64,000 nucleotides of DNA from contig NZ_JACHYH010000001.1 in assembly GCF_014192715.1 (NCBI RefSeq), positions 930,001-994,000 on the forward strand, written 5' to 3'. A program made the position numbers and the translations under genes. Source of the stretch: Luteibacter sp. Sphag1AF (GTDB lineage: Bacteria; Pseudomonadota; Gammaproteobacteria; Xanthomonadales; Rhodanobacteraceae). The notes under the pieces are model-generated. The model was not told the DNA's origin and did not search any database. It was given only the letters and a program-made list of their open reading frames with translations. Position 1 is the first letter of the stretch, and each line of letters starts with the position of its first letter. Below are positions 1 through 8,660 of the stretch, piece by piece.

Positions 1-272
1 AATGCTTCCGCCTGGCGATAGTGCGCGAACGCAGCAGCGAGGTCGGCGTTGTTCGCCACAAGCTGCGCCTGAAGCTCATTCAGACGTCCATCACCGTAGA
101 GCTTCCACCAGCCGTCGCGATCCAGATGATCGGCAGGCCGGGCATCTGTCCACGGCGTCTGGGCACCCGCATATTCGGGGGCAGCCGGTACCTCCGGCGC
201 TTTATAGGTGGGTGCAAGCGAGCAGCCGGACAGGCCAATCGCCAGCACCGCCACGAGTTCAAGCTTTCGCAT
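1..272 (-). CDS. RND efflux outer-membrane lipoprotein, NodT/OprM type (5' part, cut by window edge)
   Basis: This is the N-terminal 90 residues of an outer-membrane channel of the NodT/OprM family, the outer partner of a tripartite drug or metal pump. The translation starts MRKLELVAVLAIGLSGC, a signal peptide with lipobox LSGC, so a lipid-anchored outer-membrane protein is expected. It is followed by a typical 'APTYKAPEVP' stretch and a W-W-x-L-Y-G-D motif common to this family. The ATG at 272 lies 14 bases inside the end of the upstream membrane fusion gene, so translation is probably coupled. The rest of the gene lies beyond the left edge. Family assignment is firm; the substrate is unknown. 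Confidence 0.85.
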   Translation of the reverse strand, partial: MRKLELVAVLAIGLSGCSLAPTYKAPEVPAAPEYAGAQTPWTDARPADHLDRDGWWKLYGDGRLNELQAQLVANNADLAAAFAHYRQAEA

Positions 273-1443
273 GGGTTGCCTTCGCTTTGTCCGGAGCCGC
301 AATCCGTACCGTGTCACCATCCGCCAGACCATCGGGCGGGCTTTCGATCACGCGGTCGCCGGCCGCGATGCCCGAACCGAGTTGCACGCTCTTGCCATAG
401 TCGCGCGTGATGGTCACCTGCTTGAACGCAACCTTGTTCTGCGCGTCCACCACGGCAACACGCAGACCCTTGTCGTCGAACACCAGCGCGCTGGCCGGCA
501 CGCGCAACGAACCCGCGTCGGAGGGAAGATCGAACTTGACGCTGGCGTAGCTGCCCGGAAGCAGCTTGCCATCGCGGTTATCCACAGCGACCTGCACCAG
601 CGTCGTGCCCGTCGCCGCATTGATGGCGTTTGCCGATGCCTCGACCTTGCCGGTGAACGTCTGGCCCGGATATTCCGGCACGCTCAGCGTGGCGCTGGCG
701 CCTTCGCGAATGGACGGCGCGTAGTTCTGCGGCACGTTCACGTACATGCGCAGCGTATGCGTGTCCGATACCACGAACAGCTCCTGGCCACCGCCGCCAG
801 CATTGATGAGCGCGCCGACGTCGGTCTCGCGCGCCGTCACCACGCCATCGAACGGCGCAACGATTCGCGTGAAACTCTTCAGCGCCATGATGCGATCCAC
901 ATTGGCCTGCGCCGAACGCGCGAGCGCCTGCTTGGCCGTGAAGTCGCCGGTCTTCTCATCCACTTCCTGTTTGGATACGGAGTCGGAGTCACGCATCCCT
1001 TCCCAGCGCTTCGCCGTGGTGCCTGCCAGCGCAGCGTTCGCCTGGGCACTGGCCAGATCAGCGCGTGCCTGAAGGAGTTGCTGATCGAGGTCCGGCGTTT
1101 CAATTTCCGCGAGCAACTGGCCAGCCTTCACCTTCGCACCGATGTCGGCACTCCAGGACTTCAGATAACCACTCACACGCGCATAGATCGGTGCACGGGC
1201 ATAGGCCTCCAGACGACCGGGTAGCTGGAGGTCATGGCCCTTGTCACCACTTTCAGGCTCCACCACGGCGACCGTGGGCGTGGCCTGCTCGTCGGTCCAC
1301 TTGCTGATGGTGCGGGCATCGTTGGCGCGCGTGGCCACACCTGCCACCACGATGGCCAGGATGACGATGGCAGCGATGATGCCCGCCACGCGCAAGCGGC
1401 GGCGCGGGGTCGGGGACGGGGATTGGAACGAATCAGACGACAT
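259..1443 (-). CDS. RND efflux periplasmic adaptor (membrane fusion protein, HlyD/AcrA family)
   Basis: A 394-residue periplasmic adaptor that bridges the inner-membrane RND pump and the outer-membrane channel. A single N-terminal membrane segment lies at about residues 19-37, after a basic stretch PRRRLR. It is followed by a lipoyl/barrel-sandwich half (motif RVSGYLKSW, then GAKVKAGQLLAEIETPDL), an alpha-hairpin, the second lipoyl half (IVAPFDGVVTARETDVGALI) and the beta-barrel (LRMYVNVPQNY...). The open frame extends upstream to 1599, but the start MSSDSF at 1443 matches the family and overlaps the pump gene's stop by 11 bases. An anchored adaptor with a transmembrane helix rather than a lipobox is normal for this group. 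Substrate cannot be told from sequence. Confidence 0.92.
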   Translation of the reverse strand: MSSDSFQSPSPTPRRRLRVAGIIAAIVILAIVVAGVATRANDARTISKWTDEQATPTVAVVEPESGDKGHDLQLPGRLEAYARAPIYARVSGYLKSWSADIGAKVKAGQLLAEIETPDLDQQLLQARADLASAQANAALAGTTAKRWEGMRDSDSVSKQEVDEKTGDFTAKQALARSAQANVDRIMALKSFTRIVAPFDGVVTARETDVGALINAGGGGQELFVVSDTHTLRMYVNVPQNYAPSIREGASATLSVPEYPGQTFTGKVEASANAINAATGTTLVQVAVDNRDGKLLPGSYASVKFDLPSDAGSLRVPASALVFDDKGLRVAVVDAQNKVAFKQVTITRDYGKSVQLGSGIAAGDRVIESPPDGLADGDTVRIAAPDKAKATHAKA

Positions 1444-4400
1444 GGACGGGCTCTCCGGAAGCGGGCGCCGGTGATGAAGCGCGGCCATGCCGCGCGTGGA
1501 TGATGCTGAAAACGACGGGAACAAACATGAGCGTGGCGACGGTGGCGAAGATAAGGCCACCCACGACGGCACGGCCGAGCGGCGCATTCTGCTCACCACC
1601 TTCGCCCAACCCCAGCGCCATGGGCGCCATGCCGATAATCATGGCAAGCGCGGTCATCAGCACCGGGCGGAAGCGCACGAAACCGGCTTCGATGGCAGCG
1701 CGCGTGGCGTCACCATGCTCGGCAAGCTTTTCGCGGCAGAAGCTCACGACCAGAATCGAGTTGGCGGTGGCCACGCCCATGCACATGATGGCGCCGGTCA
1801 GTGCGGGCACCGACAGCGTGGTATGCGTGGCAAACAGCATCCACACGATGCCTGCAACGGCGGCCGGCAGCGCGGTCACGATCACGAATGGATCGCTCCA
1901 CGACTGGAAGTTGACGACGATCAGCAGGTAGATGAGCACGATGGCGCCGAGCAGGCCGAAGATCAGGCCGGAAAATGCCTTGTTCATCGTCTGCACCTGA
2001 CCCAGCAACGCAGTGGTCGAGGCTTTCGGCAGGAACTGTCTGTTGGCATCCACGACCTTCTGGATATCCGCCGCTACCGCACCCAGATCGCGATCCTGCG
2101 TCGAGGCAAAGATTTCGACCATCGGCTGGATGTTGTACTGGCTGACAACGGCATTGCTCATCTGGCGCGTGATGGTTGCCAGACCACCCAGCACCTGGGT
2201 GGTGCCGCCGGAGGTCGAGCTGATCGGCAGGTTCTCCAGCGCCGGCAGCGAGTCCAGCGCGTACTGCGGCGTCTGCATCACGATCGGGTAGGAGATGTTG
2301 TTCAGCGGATTCAGCCAGAAGGTTGGAGCCACCTGACTGGAGCCGGCCAGGTTCACACCCAGGCTATTGGTGACGTCACGTTCGGTGATCCCGACCTGCT
2401 GGGCACGCGAGCGATCCACGTCCACGTTGAAGCCAGGATTGGCCTGCGACTGCTGGATGCGCGCATCGGCCACACCGGGGATGCGACGGATTTCCCGAAG
2501 CAGACGGTTCGCGTAGGCAAAGTTGGCAGGCAGGTTCGAGCCACGAATCTGCAGGTCGATAGGCGCGGGCGAACCGAAGTTCAGGATCTGGCTGATGATG
2601 TCGGCTGGCGGGAACGAGAACGTCGTACCCGGGAATTCGCGCGGCAGTTTTTCGCGCAACGTGCGCACGTAGTCAGCCGTCGGCGCGTGGCCTTCCTTCA
2701 ACGACACCTGGATGTCGCCGTCCTGCGCACCGATGGTGCCGGTGTTGTTGTACGCCGTGTTGATGCCGCTGGCAGACAGACCGATGTTGTCGACCACGGT
2801 GCCCAGTTCGTCTGCGGGAATGACGCGGCGGATCGACTCCTGAACCTGCGCAAAAATGCGTGCGCTTTCTTCCACGCGGGTGCCGACTGGCGCACGGACG
2901 TGCATCAGGATCTGGCCCGAGTCAACCGAGGGGAAGAAGTTGCGCCCGAGCATCGGCAGCAGGGCAAAGGAAAGAATCACGAAGCTCATGAAACCGATGA
3001 CGAACACGCGACGGTGTTCCAGCGCCATGATCAGCAGATCGTTGTAGGTCGCACGCACGCGCTCGAATCCACGCTCGAAAGCCTGCTGGAAACGTACCAG
3101 CGGATTGCGCGAGCGCGGTTTGCCGACGCCGGTTCCGTGTTCATCGGTGTGCGGTTCGTGCGGATGAAGAAGATACTTCGCCATGGTCGGCACAAGCGTG
3201 CGAGACAGGATGAACGACGCGATCATCGCGAACATCACCGCCTCGGCCATCGGCACGAAGAGGAAGCGCGCCACACCATCAAGGAAGAACATCGGCACGA
3301 ACACGATGCAGATGCACAGCAGCGACACGAAGGCAGGCGTCACGATCTGCGCTGCGCCATCGAGAATCGCCGTCTCCACATCCTTGCCGTTCTCGAGATG
3401 CCAGTTGATGTTCTCGATGGTGACCGTGGCATCGTCCACGAGGATGCCCACGGCCAGCGCAAGACCACCCAGCGTCATGATGTTGAGCGTTTCACCCACG
3501 GCAGACAGGGCCGCGATGGAGCCGAGAATGGCAAGCGGAATTGACGTCGCGATGATGACGGTGGAGCGCCAGCTGCCAAGGAACAGCAGGATCATCAGAC
3601 TGGTAAGCGCGGCAGCAATGATGCCCTCGCGCGCTACGCCCGTGATTGCCGCGCTGACGAACAGCGACTGGTCACCGATGGGCGCGATCTGCAGCGTGTC
3701 GGGCAGCGAGTCTTTCATCGCCGCCACGCGCTCCTTGATGCCGGAGATGATGGCCAGTGTGGATGCGGAACCATTCTTCAGCACGGTCATCAGCACCGAA
3801 CGGTTGCCGTCCACGTGCACGATGTTGGTCTGCGGAGGATTGCCGTCGCGCACGTTGGCCACGTCGCGCACATAGACCATCGCACCGCGCACGCTCTTCA
3901 CCGGCAGATTGCCCAGCTCCTGAATGTCCGACGGTGCGTTATTCAACTGAAGCGTGTACTCAATCGATCCGATCTTCTGCGTACCGACAGGCGTGATGAG
4001 GTTCTGCGACGCCAGTGCATTGGCCACGTCCTGCGCCGATAATCCGCGCGCCTGCAAGGCGGCCGGATCAATGTCGATCTGCACCTGACGCGTCTTGCCA
4101 CCAAACGGCAGCGGTATCGAGGCACCCGCCACGGAGGTCAGGTTCGGACGCACGGCATTCAGGCCAAGATCGCCGAGGTTTTGCTCGGTGAGACCTTTAC
4201 CGGACAACGCCAGCTGGATGATCGGCACCGTGGACGCGTTGTAGTTGAGGATCAGCGGCGGCGTCGTGCCCGGCGGCAACTGCTTGAGCAGGGTCTGCGC
4301 GACGGCGGTGACCTGTGCATTCGCCGTGCGGATATCGACAGTGGGCTGGAAGAAAATCTTGATGACACCGAAGCCTGCGATGGACTGCGCTTCGATGTGC

Positions 4401-4639
4401 TCCACGTCGTTCACCGTCGTGGTCAGCACGCGCTGGAACGGCGAGGACACGCGTCCGGCCATCTGGTCGGGAGGAAGGCCCGTGTACTGCCAGACCACCG
4501 CAATCACCGGAATCTTGATGTCCGGGAAAATGTCGGTCGGAGTGCGAAATGCCGAGAGCGGGCCTACGATCAGGATCAGCAGGGCGAGGACGACGAATGT
4601 ATACGGTCGCGTGAGAGCGATCCGGACAATGCCAAGCAT
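1433..4639 (-). CDS. RND-family efflux pump inner-membrane subunit (AcrB/HAE superfamily)
   Basis: A 1068-residue proton-driven inner-membrane transporter of the resistance-nodulation-division superfamily. The usual architecture is visible: TM1 near residues 11-31, a large periplasmic porter loop, TM2-6, TM7, a second periplasmic loop and TM8-12. The TM4 proton-relay pair is intact, in GILVDDATVTIEN (Asp402-Asp403). The start MLGIVRIAL at 4639 was chosen over an ATG 36 bases upstream because RND pumps begin right at this first helix. It is transcribed ahead of its adaptor and channel genes, whereas the usual order is adaptor-pump-channel. The two-component system upstream is its likely regulator. 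Family certain; substrate class not assigned. Confidence 0.94.
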   Translation of the reverse strand: MLGIVRIALTRPYTFVVLALLILIVGPLSAFRTPTDIFPDIKIPVIAVVWQYTGLPPDQMAGRVSSPFQRVLTTTVNDVEHIEAQSIAGFGVIKIFFQPTVDIRTANAQVTAVAQTLLKQLPPGTTPPLILNYNASTVPIIQLALSGKGLTEQNLGDLGLNAVRPNLTSVAGASIPLPFGGKTRQVQIDIDPAALQARGLSAQDVANALASQNLITPVGTQKIGSIEYTLQLNNAPSDIQELGNLPVKSVRGAMVYVRDVANVRDGNPPQTNIVHVDGNRSVLMTVLKNGSASTLAIISGIKERVAAMKDSLPDTLQIAPIGDQSLFVSAAITGVAREGIIAAALTSLMILLFLGSWRSTVIIATSIPLAILGSIAALSAVGETLNIMTLGGLALAVGILVDDATVTIENINWHLENGKDVETAILDGAAQIVTPAFVSLLCICIVFVPMFFLDGVARFLFVPMAEAVMFAMIASFILSRTLVPTMAKYLLHPHEPHTDEHGTGVGKPRSRNPLVRFQQAFERGFERVRATYNDLLIMALEHRRVFVIGFMSFVILSFALLPMLGRNFFPSVDSGQILMHVRAPVGTRVEESARIFAQVQESIRRVIPADELGTVVDNIGLSASGINTAYNNTGTIGAQDGDIQVSLKEGHAPTADYVRTLREKLPREFPGTTFSFPPADIISQILNFGSPAPIDLQIRGSNLPANFAYANRLLREIRRIPGVADARIQQSQANPGFNVDVDRSRAQQVGITERDVTNSLGVNLAGSSQVAPTFWLNPLNNISYPIVMQTPQYALDSLPALENLPISSTSGGTTQVLGGLATITRQMSNAVVSQYNIQPMVEIFASTQDRDLGAVAADIQKVVDANRQFLPKASTTALLGQVQTMNKAFSGLIFGLLGAIVLIYLLIVVNFQSWSDPFVIVTALPAAVAGIVWMLFATHTTLSVPALTGAIMCMGVATANSILVVSFCREKLAEHGDATRAAIEAGFVRFRPVLMTALAMIIGMAPMALGLGEGGEQNAPLGRAVVGGLIFATVATLMFVPVVFSIIHARHGRASSPAPASGEPVHVV

Positions 4640-4760
4640 GAGGACGGGTTCCGTGCGCGATGGTGCGACGCGCAAATTTTGCCCCTGAATACCTGTTCAG
4701 CGTAGTGAAGAATAATTCATGCTGGTTTTAAAAAGGCTCACGTCACCGCGAATACGGCAA
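4640..4760 (-). promoter_or_regulatory. AT-rich gap between sensor kinase and RND pump gene
   Basis: These 121 bases separate the kinase stop from the pump start on the same strand. The part around 4700-4735 is clearly more AT-rich than its surroundings, with T- and A-runs read on the minus strand (CTTTTTAAAACC, GAATTATTC). That is where a pump promoter and a response-regulator site would be expected. I could not identify a convincing -35/-10 pair or a clean direct repeat, so transcription could also continue from the regulator genes. Confidence 0.3.
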
Positions 4761-6131
4761 TCAGGCGGCCTTCGGATAGCAGATGACCGTGAACTGCGCG
4801 CCATGATCGTCACCGCCAATTTCCAGTGAATAACCATGCAGTTTCACGATGGCGTTGACGATGCTGAGGCCAAGGCCTGAACCCGGCTGCGCACGCGTGT
4901 TGTCACCGCGATAGAAGCGCCGCAGCACGGCTTCACGCTCGTCGGCGGGAATGCCCGGGCCCGAATCGGAGATGTCGATGCGTGCATTGCCCGTGGCATC
5001 CACGCCAGCGCGCAGCCCCACGGTGCCGCCGCGCGGCGTGAATTTGATGGCGTTGCCGACCAGATTCGCCAGTGCCTCAAACAGCAATTGCGAGTCACCA
5101 CGCAGCGACGGAAGCTCGCGGATGTCCAGATCAAAGTGCAGCCCGCGGTCTTCGGCCAGTGGCGCGTAGAACTCGTGCACGTCGCGAATCACCTGCGAGA
5201 GATCCATATCAGCGAAGCAGGCGCTGCGCTGGCGGTCTTCCAGCTCAGACACGCGCATCAACGCACGGAAGCGGGTGAGCACCGTGTCGATGTCTTCCAC
5301 GCAGGCATCCAGCAGCGCTGCCTCGGGACGATCACCAATCTGCTGTTGCGTGCGATACAGGCGCGTGCGCAGGCGCGTAAGCGGTGTGCGCAGATCGTGC
5401 GCAATGTTGTCGCACACGCCCTTCACTTCACCGAGCAGTCGTTCGATTTCACCGAGCATGGCATTGACGATGCCCGCCAGCAGATCCAGTTCATCGCCGC
5501 GGCGACTCACCGGGAGGCGCCTGGTGAGGTCCCCCTCGCGAATGGGAGCGGTGGCCTCCTGAATTTCACGGATGCGACGTGCGGGCCCGCGTGCAATGAG
5601 GATGCCGCCGAGCAAACCGGGCAACAGCGTCAGCGACAAACCCCACAACAACCCACGGCGTATGATCGTGCCCACGCCGTCGATGGTGTTGCTTTCCTTG
5701 GCCACCACCAGGCGCTGGCCATTGGACAGATGAGCGGCCACACCGCGTGCGCGCGCTGGCCGCCTGGCATCCGGGTCAGCAAGGCTGGCACGCAACGGAT
5801 ACACCACGCCGTCTTCCACAAGCTCGTGCGGCAAACGGGTGATGTTGCCTGCCAGGGGCTTGCCGTTCGCGTCGAACAGCCCGACCCACATGATGCCCTT
5901 CGGGTCGATGATGCTTGCCGCTTCCACCGTGGCCTGAAGGCGTCGTGGATCGGAGACTTCAAGGTAATGAATGCGCTGGAGCAGCATCTGGTCGATGACG
6001 CGGACCAGGTAGCGGGAGGTCTCCCACTGCACAACGCCGAGCAGGATGACCGACCAGATGGCGAACAGCGCGCCATAAATGAGGATGAGTCGCGAGGTGG
6101 CGGAACGCCAGACGTCAATCAGCGGGCGCAA
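4761..6131 (-). CDS. Two-component sensor histidine kinase
   Basis: A 456-residue membrane sensor kinase. TM1 lies at about residues 15-34, then a short periplasmic domain (35-158), TM2 at about 161-181 followed by a HAMP linker. Next come the HisKA helix with the phospho-accepting His245 in DNIAHDLRTPLTRLR, and a C-terminal HATPase domain with N-box LVGNAIKFTP, G1 box DSGPGIP and G2 box GSGLGLSIV. It overlaps the upstream response regulator gene by 17 bases, so the two are co-translated. The organisation resembles efflux- and metal-responsive kinases (CusS/PfeS type). The signal is not deducible from sequence. Confidence 0.93.
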   Translation of the reverse strand: MRPLIDVWRSATSRLILIYGALFAIWSVILLGVVQWETSRYLVRVIDQMLLQRIHYLEVSDPRRLQATVEAASIIDPKGIMWVGLFDANGKPLAGNITRLPHELVEDGVVYPLRASLADPDARRPARARGVAAHLSNGQRLVVAKESNTIDGVGTIIRRGLLWGLSLTLLPGLLGGILIARGPARRIREIQEATAPIREGDLTRRLPVSRRGDELDLLAGIVNAMLGEIERLLGEVKGVCDNIAHDLRTPLTRLRTRLYRTQQQIGDRPEAALLDACVEDIDTVLTRFRALMRVSELEDRQRSACFADMDLSQVIRDVHEFYAPLAEDRGLHFDLDIRELPSLRGDSQLLFEALANLVGNAIKFTPRGGTVGLRAGVDATGNARIDISDSGPGIPADEREAVLRRFYRGDNTRAQPGSGLGLSIVNAIVKLHGYSLEIGGDDHGAQFTVICYPKAA

Positions 6132-6795
6132 GGGAGTACCCCGAGCCGCGCACGGTACGGATGAGCGGCGATTGCCCCGGCCCGTCGATCTTGCGACGCA
6201 GCCGGCCGATGTGAACGTCGATCACGTTGGTGCCCGGATCGAAGTGGAAGCCCCAGACCTGCTCAAAAATCATCGTGCGGGTGAGCACCTGACCCGCATT
6301 GCGCATGAGGTATTCGAGCAGCCGGAATTCGGTGGGAAGCAGCGTCAGCGGCTGACCGTTGCGATTGGCAACGTGACGCATCAGGTCCAGCTCCAGCTCA
6401 CCCACGCGCAGCCGGTTGGACTCGGCATTGGGCTGGCGGCGGCGCAGCAGCACTTCGGCGCGCGCGGCCATTTCGTCCGGTGCGAAAGGCTTGGTCAGGT
6501 AATCGTCCCCACCTGCCCGCAGGCCGCGGACACGGTCGTCCACATCGCTGAGGGCGCTGATCATCAGAACAGGAGTGTCGTTGCCCCGGTCGCGCAAGGC
6601 GGCAACCACGTCGATGCCATCCATGCCCGGCAACAGACGGTCGAGCGTGATGATGTCGTAGCCATCGTTGAGGGCGCGGGTCAGGCCTTCGCGGCCGTCG
6701 GCGACCCAATCGGCATTCATGCCATGCGACGCCAGCTCCGTCACGATTTCGCGTGCGGTGACCTCGTCGTCCTCTATGACCAGCACCCGTGCCAT
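6115..6795 (-). CDS. OmpR-family response regulator
   Basis: A 226-residue DNA-binding response regulator. The receiver domain has acidic residues D9/D10 (VIEDDEV), phospho-acceptor Asp52 (ITLDRLLPGMDG) and the conserved Lys in DYLTKPF. The C-terminal winged helix contains LTLLPTEFRLLEYL and NVIDVHIGRLRRKID, typical of the OmpR/PhoB class. The ATG at 6795 has GGAG five bases upstream; an in-frame GTG six bases earlier would put the ribosome site on top of the start, so it was rejected. It is followed at once by its kinase and then by the RND pump, its probable target. Confidence 0.94.
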   Translation of the reverse strand: MARVLVIEDDEVTAREIVTELASHGMNADWVADGREGLTRALNDGYDIITLDRLLPGMDGIDVVAALRDRGNDTPVLMISALSDVDDRVRGLRAGGDDYLTKPFAPDEMAARAEVLLRRRQPNAESNRLRVGELELDLMRHVANRNGQPLTLLPTEFRLLEYLMRNAGQVLTRTMIFEQVWGFHFDPGTNVIDVHIGRLRRKIDGPGQSPLIRTVRGSGYSLAPAD

Positions 6796-6821
6796 CTGCA
6801 CTCCAACCCATCAGATCAGGG

Positions 6822-6853
6822 AAAAACGAAACGGCCCCGCGTGGGGGCCGTTT
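6822..6853 (-). terminator. Intrinsic terminator after rpoH
   Basis: A 10-bp perfect stem (AAACGGCCCC / GGGGCCGTTT) with a 5-base loop is followed on the minus strand by CGTTTTT. It lies 24 bases past the rpoH stop and just ahead of the response-regulator gene, so it separates the two transcription units. Confidence 0.85.
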
Positions 6854-6876
6854 GTCATCTTACGCCTTGAGGCCGA

Positions 6877-7737
6877 TCAAGCCGCAATAGCGACGCGCAT
6901 CTTCTTCATGGCATTGGCTTCAATCTGACGGATACGCTCAGCGGAGACGCCATATTCGTCGGCCAGATCCTGCAGGGTGGCCTTGTTGTCTTCTGCCAGC
7001 CAGCGGCGCTGGATGATGTCGCGCGAGCGGTCGTCCAGGTTGCTCAGTGCCGAGGACAGCGCACCCATCTGGCTGTTGCTGGCGTCTTCATCAGCCACGT
7101 TGTCGTACGGGTCGGCGCCCTCGTCAACGAGGAAGGCGGCCGGCGCCGGCTTGTCGTCGTCATCAGCGTCGGCCGGGGCCTCAAAACCGATGTCGCGACC
7201 GGACAGGCGCGATTCCATCTCGCGGACGGTGGCTTCGGGAACACCCAGATCCTGGGCAACCACGCGCACTTCTTCGGCGTTCATCCAGCCCAGGCGCTTC
7301 TTGCTCTTGCGCAGGTTGAAGAACAGCTTGCGCTGAGCCTTGGTGGTTGCAACCTTGACGATGCGCCAGTTGCGCAGGATGAACTCGTGCATTTCGGCGC
7401 GAATCCAGTGCACTGCAAAACTGACCAGGCGCACGCCCTGATCCGGGTCGAAGCGCTTCACCGCCTTCATGAGGCCGATGTTGCCTTCCTGGATGAGGTC
7501 CGACAGCTGCAGGCCATAGCCGTTGTAGCCGCGGGCCACATGGACGACAAAGCGCAAGTGCGACATGACGAGCTGCTTGGCGGCGTCGAGATCGGTCTTC
7601 TCGTGGAAACGACGCGCCAGCGCCTGTTCCTCGTCCAGACTGAGCACCGGGATGCGGTGAACCGCCGAGATGTAGGAATCCAGGCTGCCAACGACACTCG
7701 GGACACCGAAATTACGGGTGGCGAGGGCTTGGGACAT
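6877..7737 (-). CDS. rpoH: Heat-shock sigma factor RpoH (sigma-32)
   Basis: A 286-residue alternative sigma factor that directs RNA polymerase to heat-shock promoters. Region 2 is seen in [20 protein letters not shown] and the sequence up to the region 2.4 segment. The RpoH-specific box QRKLFFNLR follows at about residue 134, and region 4.2 is the C-terminal helix-turn-helix [21 protein letters not shown]. Length is close to E. coli RpoH (284). A strong AGGAGG lies eight bases before the ATG at 7737. An acidic, Ala/Pro-rich stretch ([13 protein letters not shown]) separates regions 3 and 4. The promoter region carries a CIRCE-like inverted repeat and a sigma-E-like hexamer pair, described separately. 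Confidence 0.97.
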   Translation of the reverse strand: MSQALATRNFGVPSVVGSLDSYISAVHRIPVLSLDEEQALARRFHEKTDLDAAKQLVMSHLRFVVHVARGYNGYGLQLSDLIQEGNIGLMKAVKRFDPDQGVRLVSFAVHWIRAEMHEFILRNWRIVKVATTKAQRKLFFNLRKSKKRLGWMNAEEVRVVAQDLGVPEATVREMESRLSGRDIGFEAPADADDDDKPAPAAFLVDEGADPYDNVADEDASNSQMGALSSALSNLDDRSRDIIQRRWLAEDNKATLQDLADEYGVSAERIRQIEANAMKKMRVAIAA

Positions 7738-7767
7738 CTTGGAACCTCCTGAAAAGTCTGCTGCAGG

Positions 7768-7794
7768 TTAGCACTGTCAATGTGAGAGTGCTAA
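7768..7794. promoter_or_regulatory. CIRCE-like operator upstream of rpoH
   Basis: The sequence TTAGCACTG-N9-GAGTGCTAA matches the HrcA-binding CIRCE consensus (TTAGCACTC-N9-GAGTGCTAA) at 17 of 18 defined positions, with the exact 9-base spacing. It sits 31-57 bases before the rpoH start codon. The 8-bp arms TTAGCACT/AGTGCTAA are perfectly inverted. This suggests control of rpoH by the HrcA heat-shock repressor. No hrcA gene is in this window. Sequence match strong; function inferred. Confidence 0.75.
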
Positions 7795-7809
7795 GTCCGA
7801 TAAAGGTTC
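7783..7809 (-). promoter_or_regulatory. Possible sigma-E-like promoter of rpoH overlapping the CIRCE element
   Basis: On the minus strand GAACCT (7804-7809) and TCTCA (7783-7787) are spaced by 16 bases. Each differs by one base from the E. coli sigma-E pattern GAACTT-N16-TCTGA. The -10-like element lies inside the CIRCE-like repeat, so a bound repressor would block it. E. coli rpoH is known to have a sigma-E promoter; applying that here is inference. Confidence 0.35.
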
Positions 7810-7970
7810 ATCGGTTAACTGTACGCAATGGTACAGAAATACCCTGCCGGTGTCCAGAGGGAGCCCACGGCCATTCAGGAGAGAGCAGGAAGTCGGCCTG
7901 CTCATGGATCAAAGTTGGGGGCTAAGCCCCGGATTTCAAAGGGGCGGCGGGCTGACCGCGCGAACCCCAC

Positions 7971-8660
7971 TCACATCGTGGCAGGCAGCGACCAGTCGAT
8001 GGGCTCTTCGCCATGTGCCACGAGGTATTCGTTGGCCTTGCTGAAATGCCCGCAGCCAATGAATCCCCGATGGGCCGACAGGGGCGACGGATGGACCGAT
8101 GTCAGCACGCAATGCTTCCTGCGGTCGATGAGCTGGCCTTTCTTCTGTGCGTAGGAACCCCACAGCATGAAGACGATGCCCTCGCGCTCCCGATTCAGCG
8201 CTTCGATGGCGGCATCGGTGAAGCCCTCCCAACCTTTGCCCTGATGGGCGTTGGCTTTGCCCTCTTCCACCGTCAGCACGGCATTGAGCAGCAGCACGCC
8301 GCGGTCGGCCCAGGCAGTGAGGCAGCCGTGGCGAGGCGGAGGAAAACCGAGGTCGCGGTCGATCTCCTTATAGATGTTGACCAGCGACGGCGGCGTCCGC
8401 ACGCCGGGGCGCACTGAAAAGCACAGGCCGTGGGCCTGCCCTGCCCCGTGATAGGGATCCTGCCCCAGGATCACGACCCGCACCCTGTCGAAGGGCGTGC
8501 GGTCGAAAGCGGCAAAGATGTCGGGGCCGGGCGGGAAGATGGTTTTGCCCGAACGCTTTTCCTCACGAAGGAAATCGCCCAGAGAGCGCATGTCGGGGCG
8601 ATCCAGATAGTCGCCGATCCTCGCCTTCCACGAAGGCTCCAGTTTCACCCGATCACTCAT
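7971..8660 (-). CDS. ung: Uracil-DNA glycosylase, family 1
   Basis: A 229-residue base-excision repair enzyme that removes uracil from DNA. The catalytic water-activating motif GQDPYH is at residues 66-71 (Asp68), and the leucine-loop motif HPSPLS near residue 191 supplies the second catalytic His. The [13 protein letters not shown] segment is typical of family 1. Length matches E. coli Ung (229). The start overlaps the stop of the upstream receiver-domain gene by four bases (ATGA), making it the last gene of the ftsE-ftsX-receiver-ung operon. Confidence 0.97.
   Translation of the reverse strand: MSDRVKLEPSWKARIGDYLDRPDMRSLGDFLREEKRSGKTIFPPGPDIFAAFDRTPFDRVRVVILGQDPYHGAGQAHGLCFSVRPGVRTPPSLVNIYKEIDRDLGFPPPRHGCLTAWADRGVLLLNAVLTVEEGKANAHQGKGWEGFTDAAIEALNREREGIVFMLWGSYAQKKGQLIDRRKHCVLTSVHPSPLSAHRGFIGCGHFSKANEYLVAHGEEPIDWSLPATM

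Noticed and set aside
1487..3544. 685-codon open frame on the plus strand opposite the RND pump
   Set aside because: It is the antisense shadow of a clear RND gene; the product is His/Arg-rich with no family pattern, as expected for reverse frames in high-GC DNA.
6396..6811. Second frame on the same strand as the response regulator (137 codons)
   Set aside because: A +1 shadow of the OmpR-type gene; no frameshift is needed to explain the real protein.
7774..7781. TTGACA hexamer (minus strand) inside the CIRCE-like spacer as an rpoH -35
   Set aside because: No -10 at 16-18 bases; the only weak candidate would place the start within the ribosome site.
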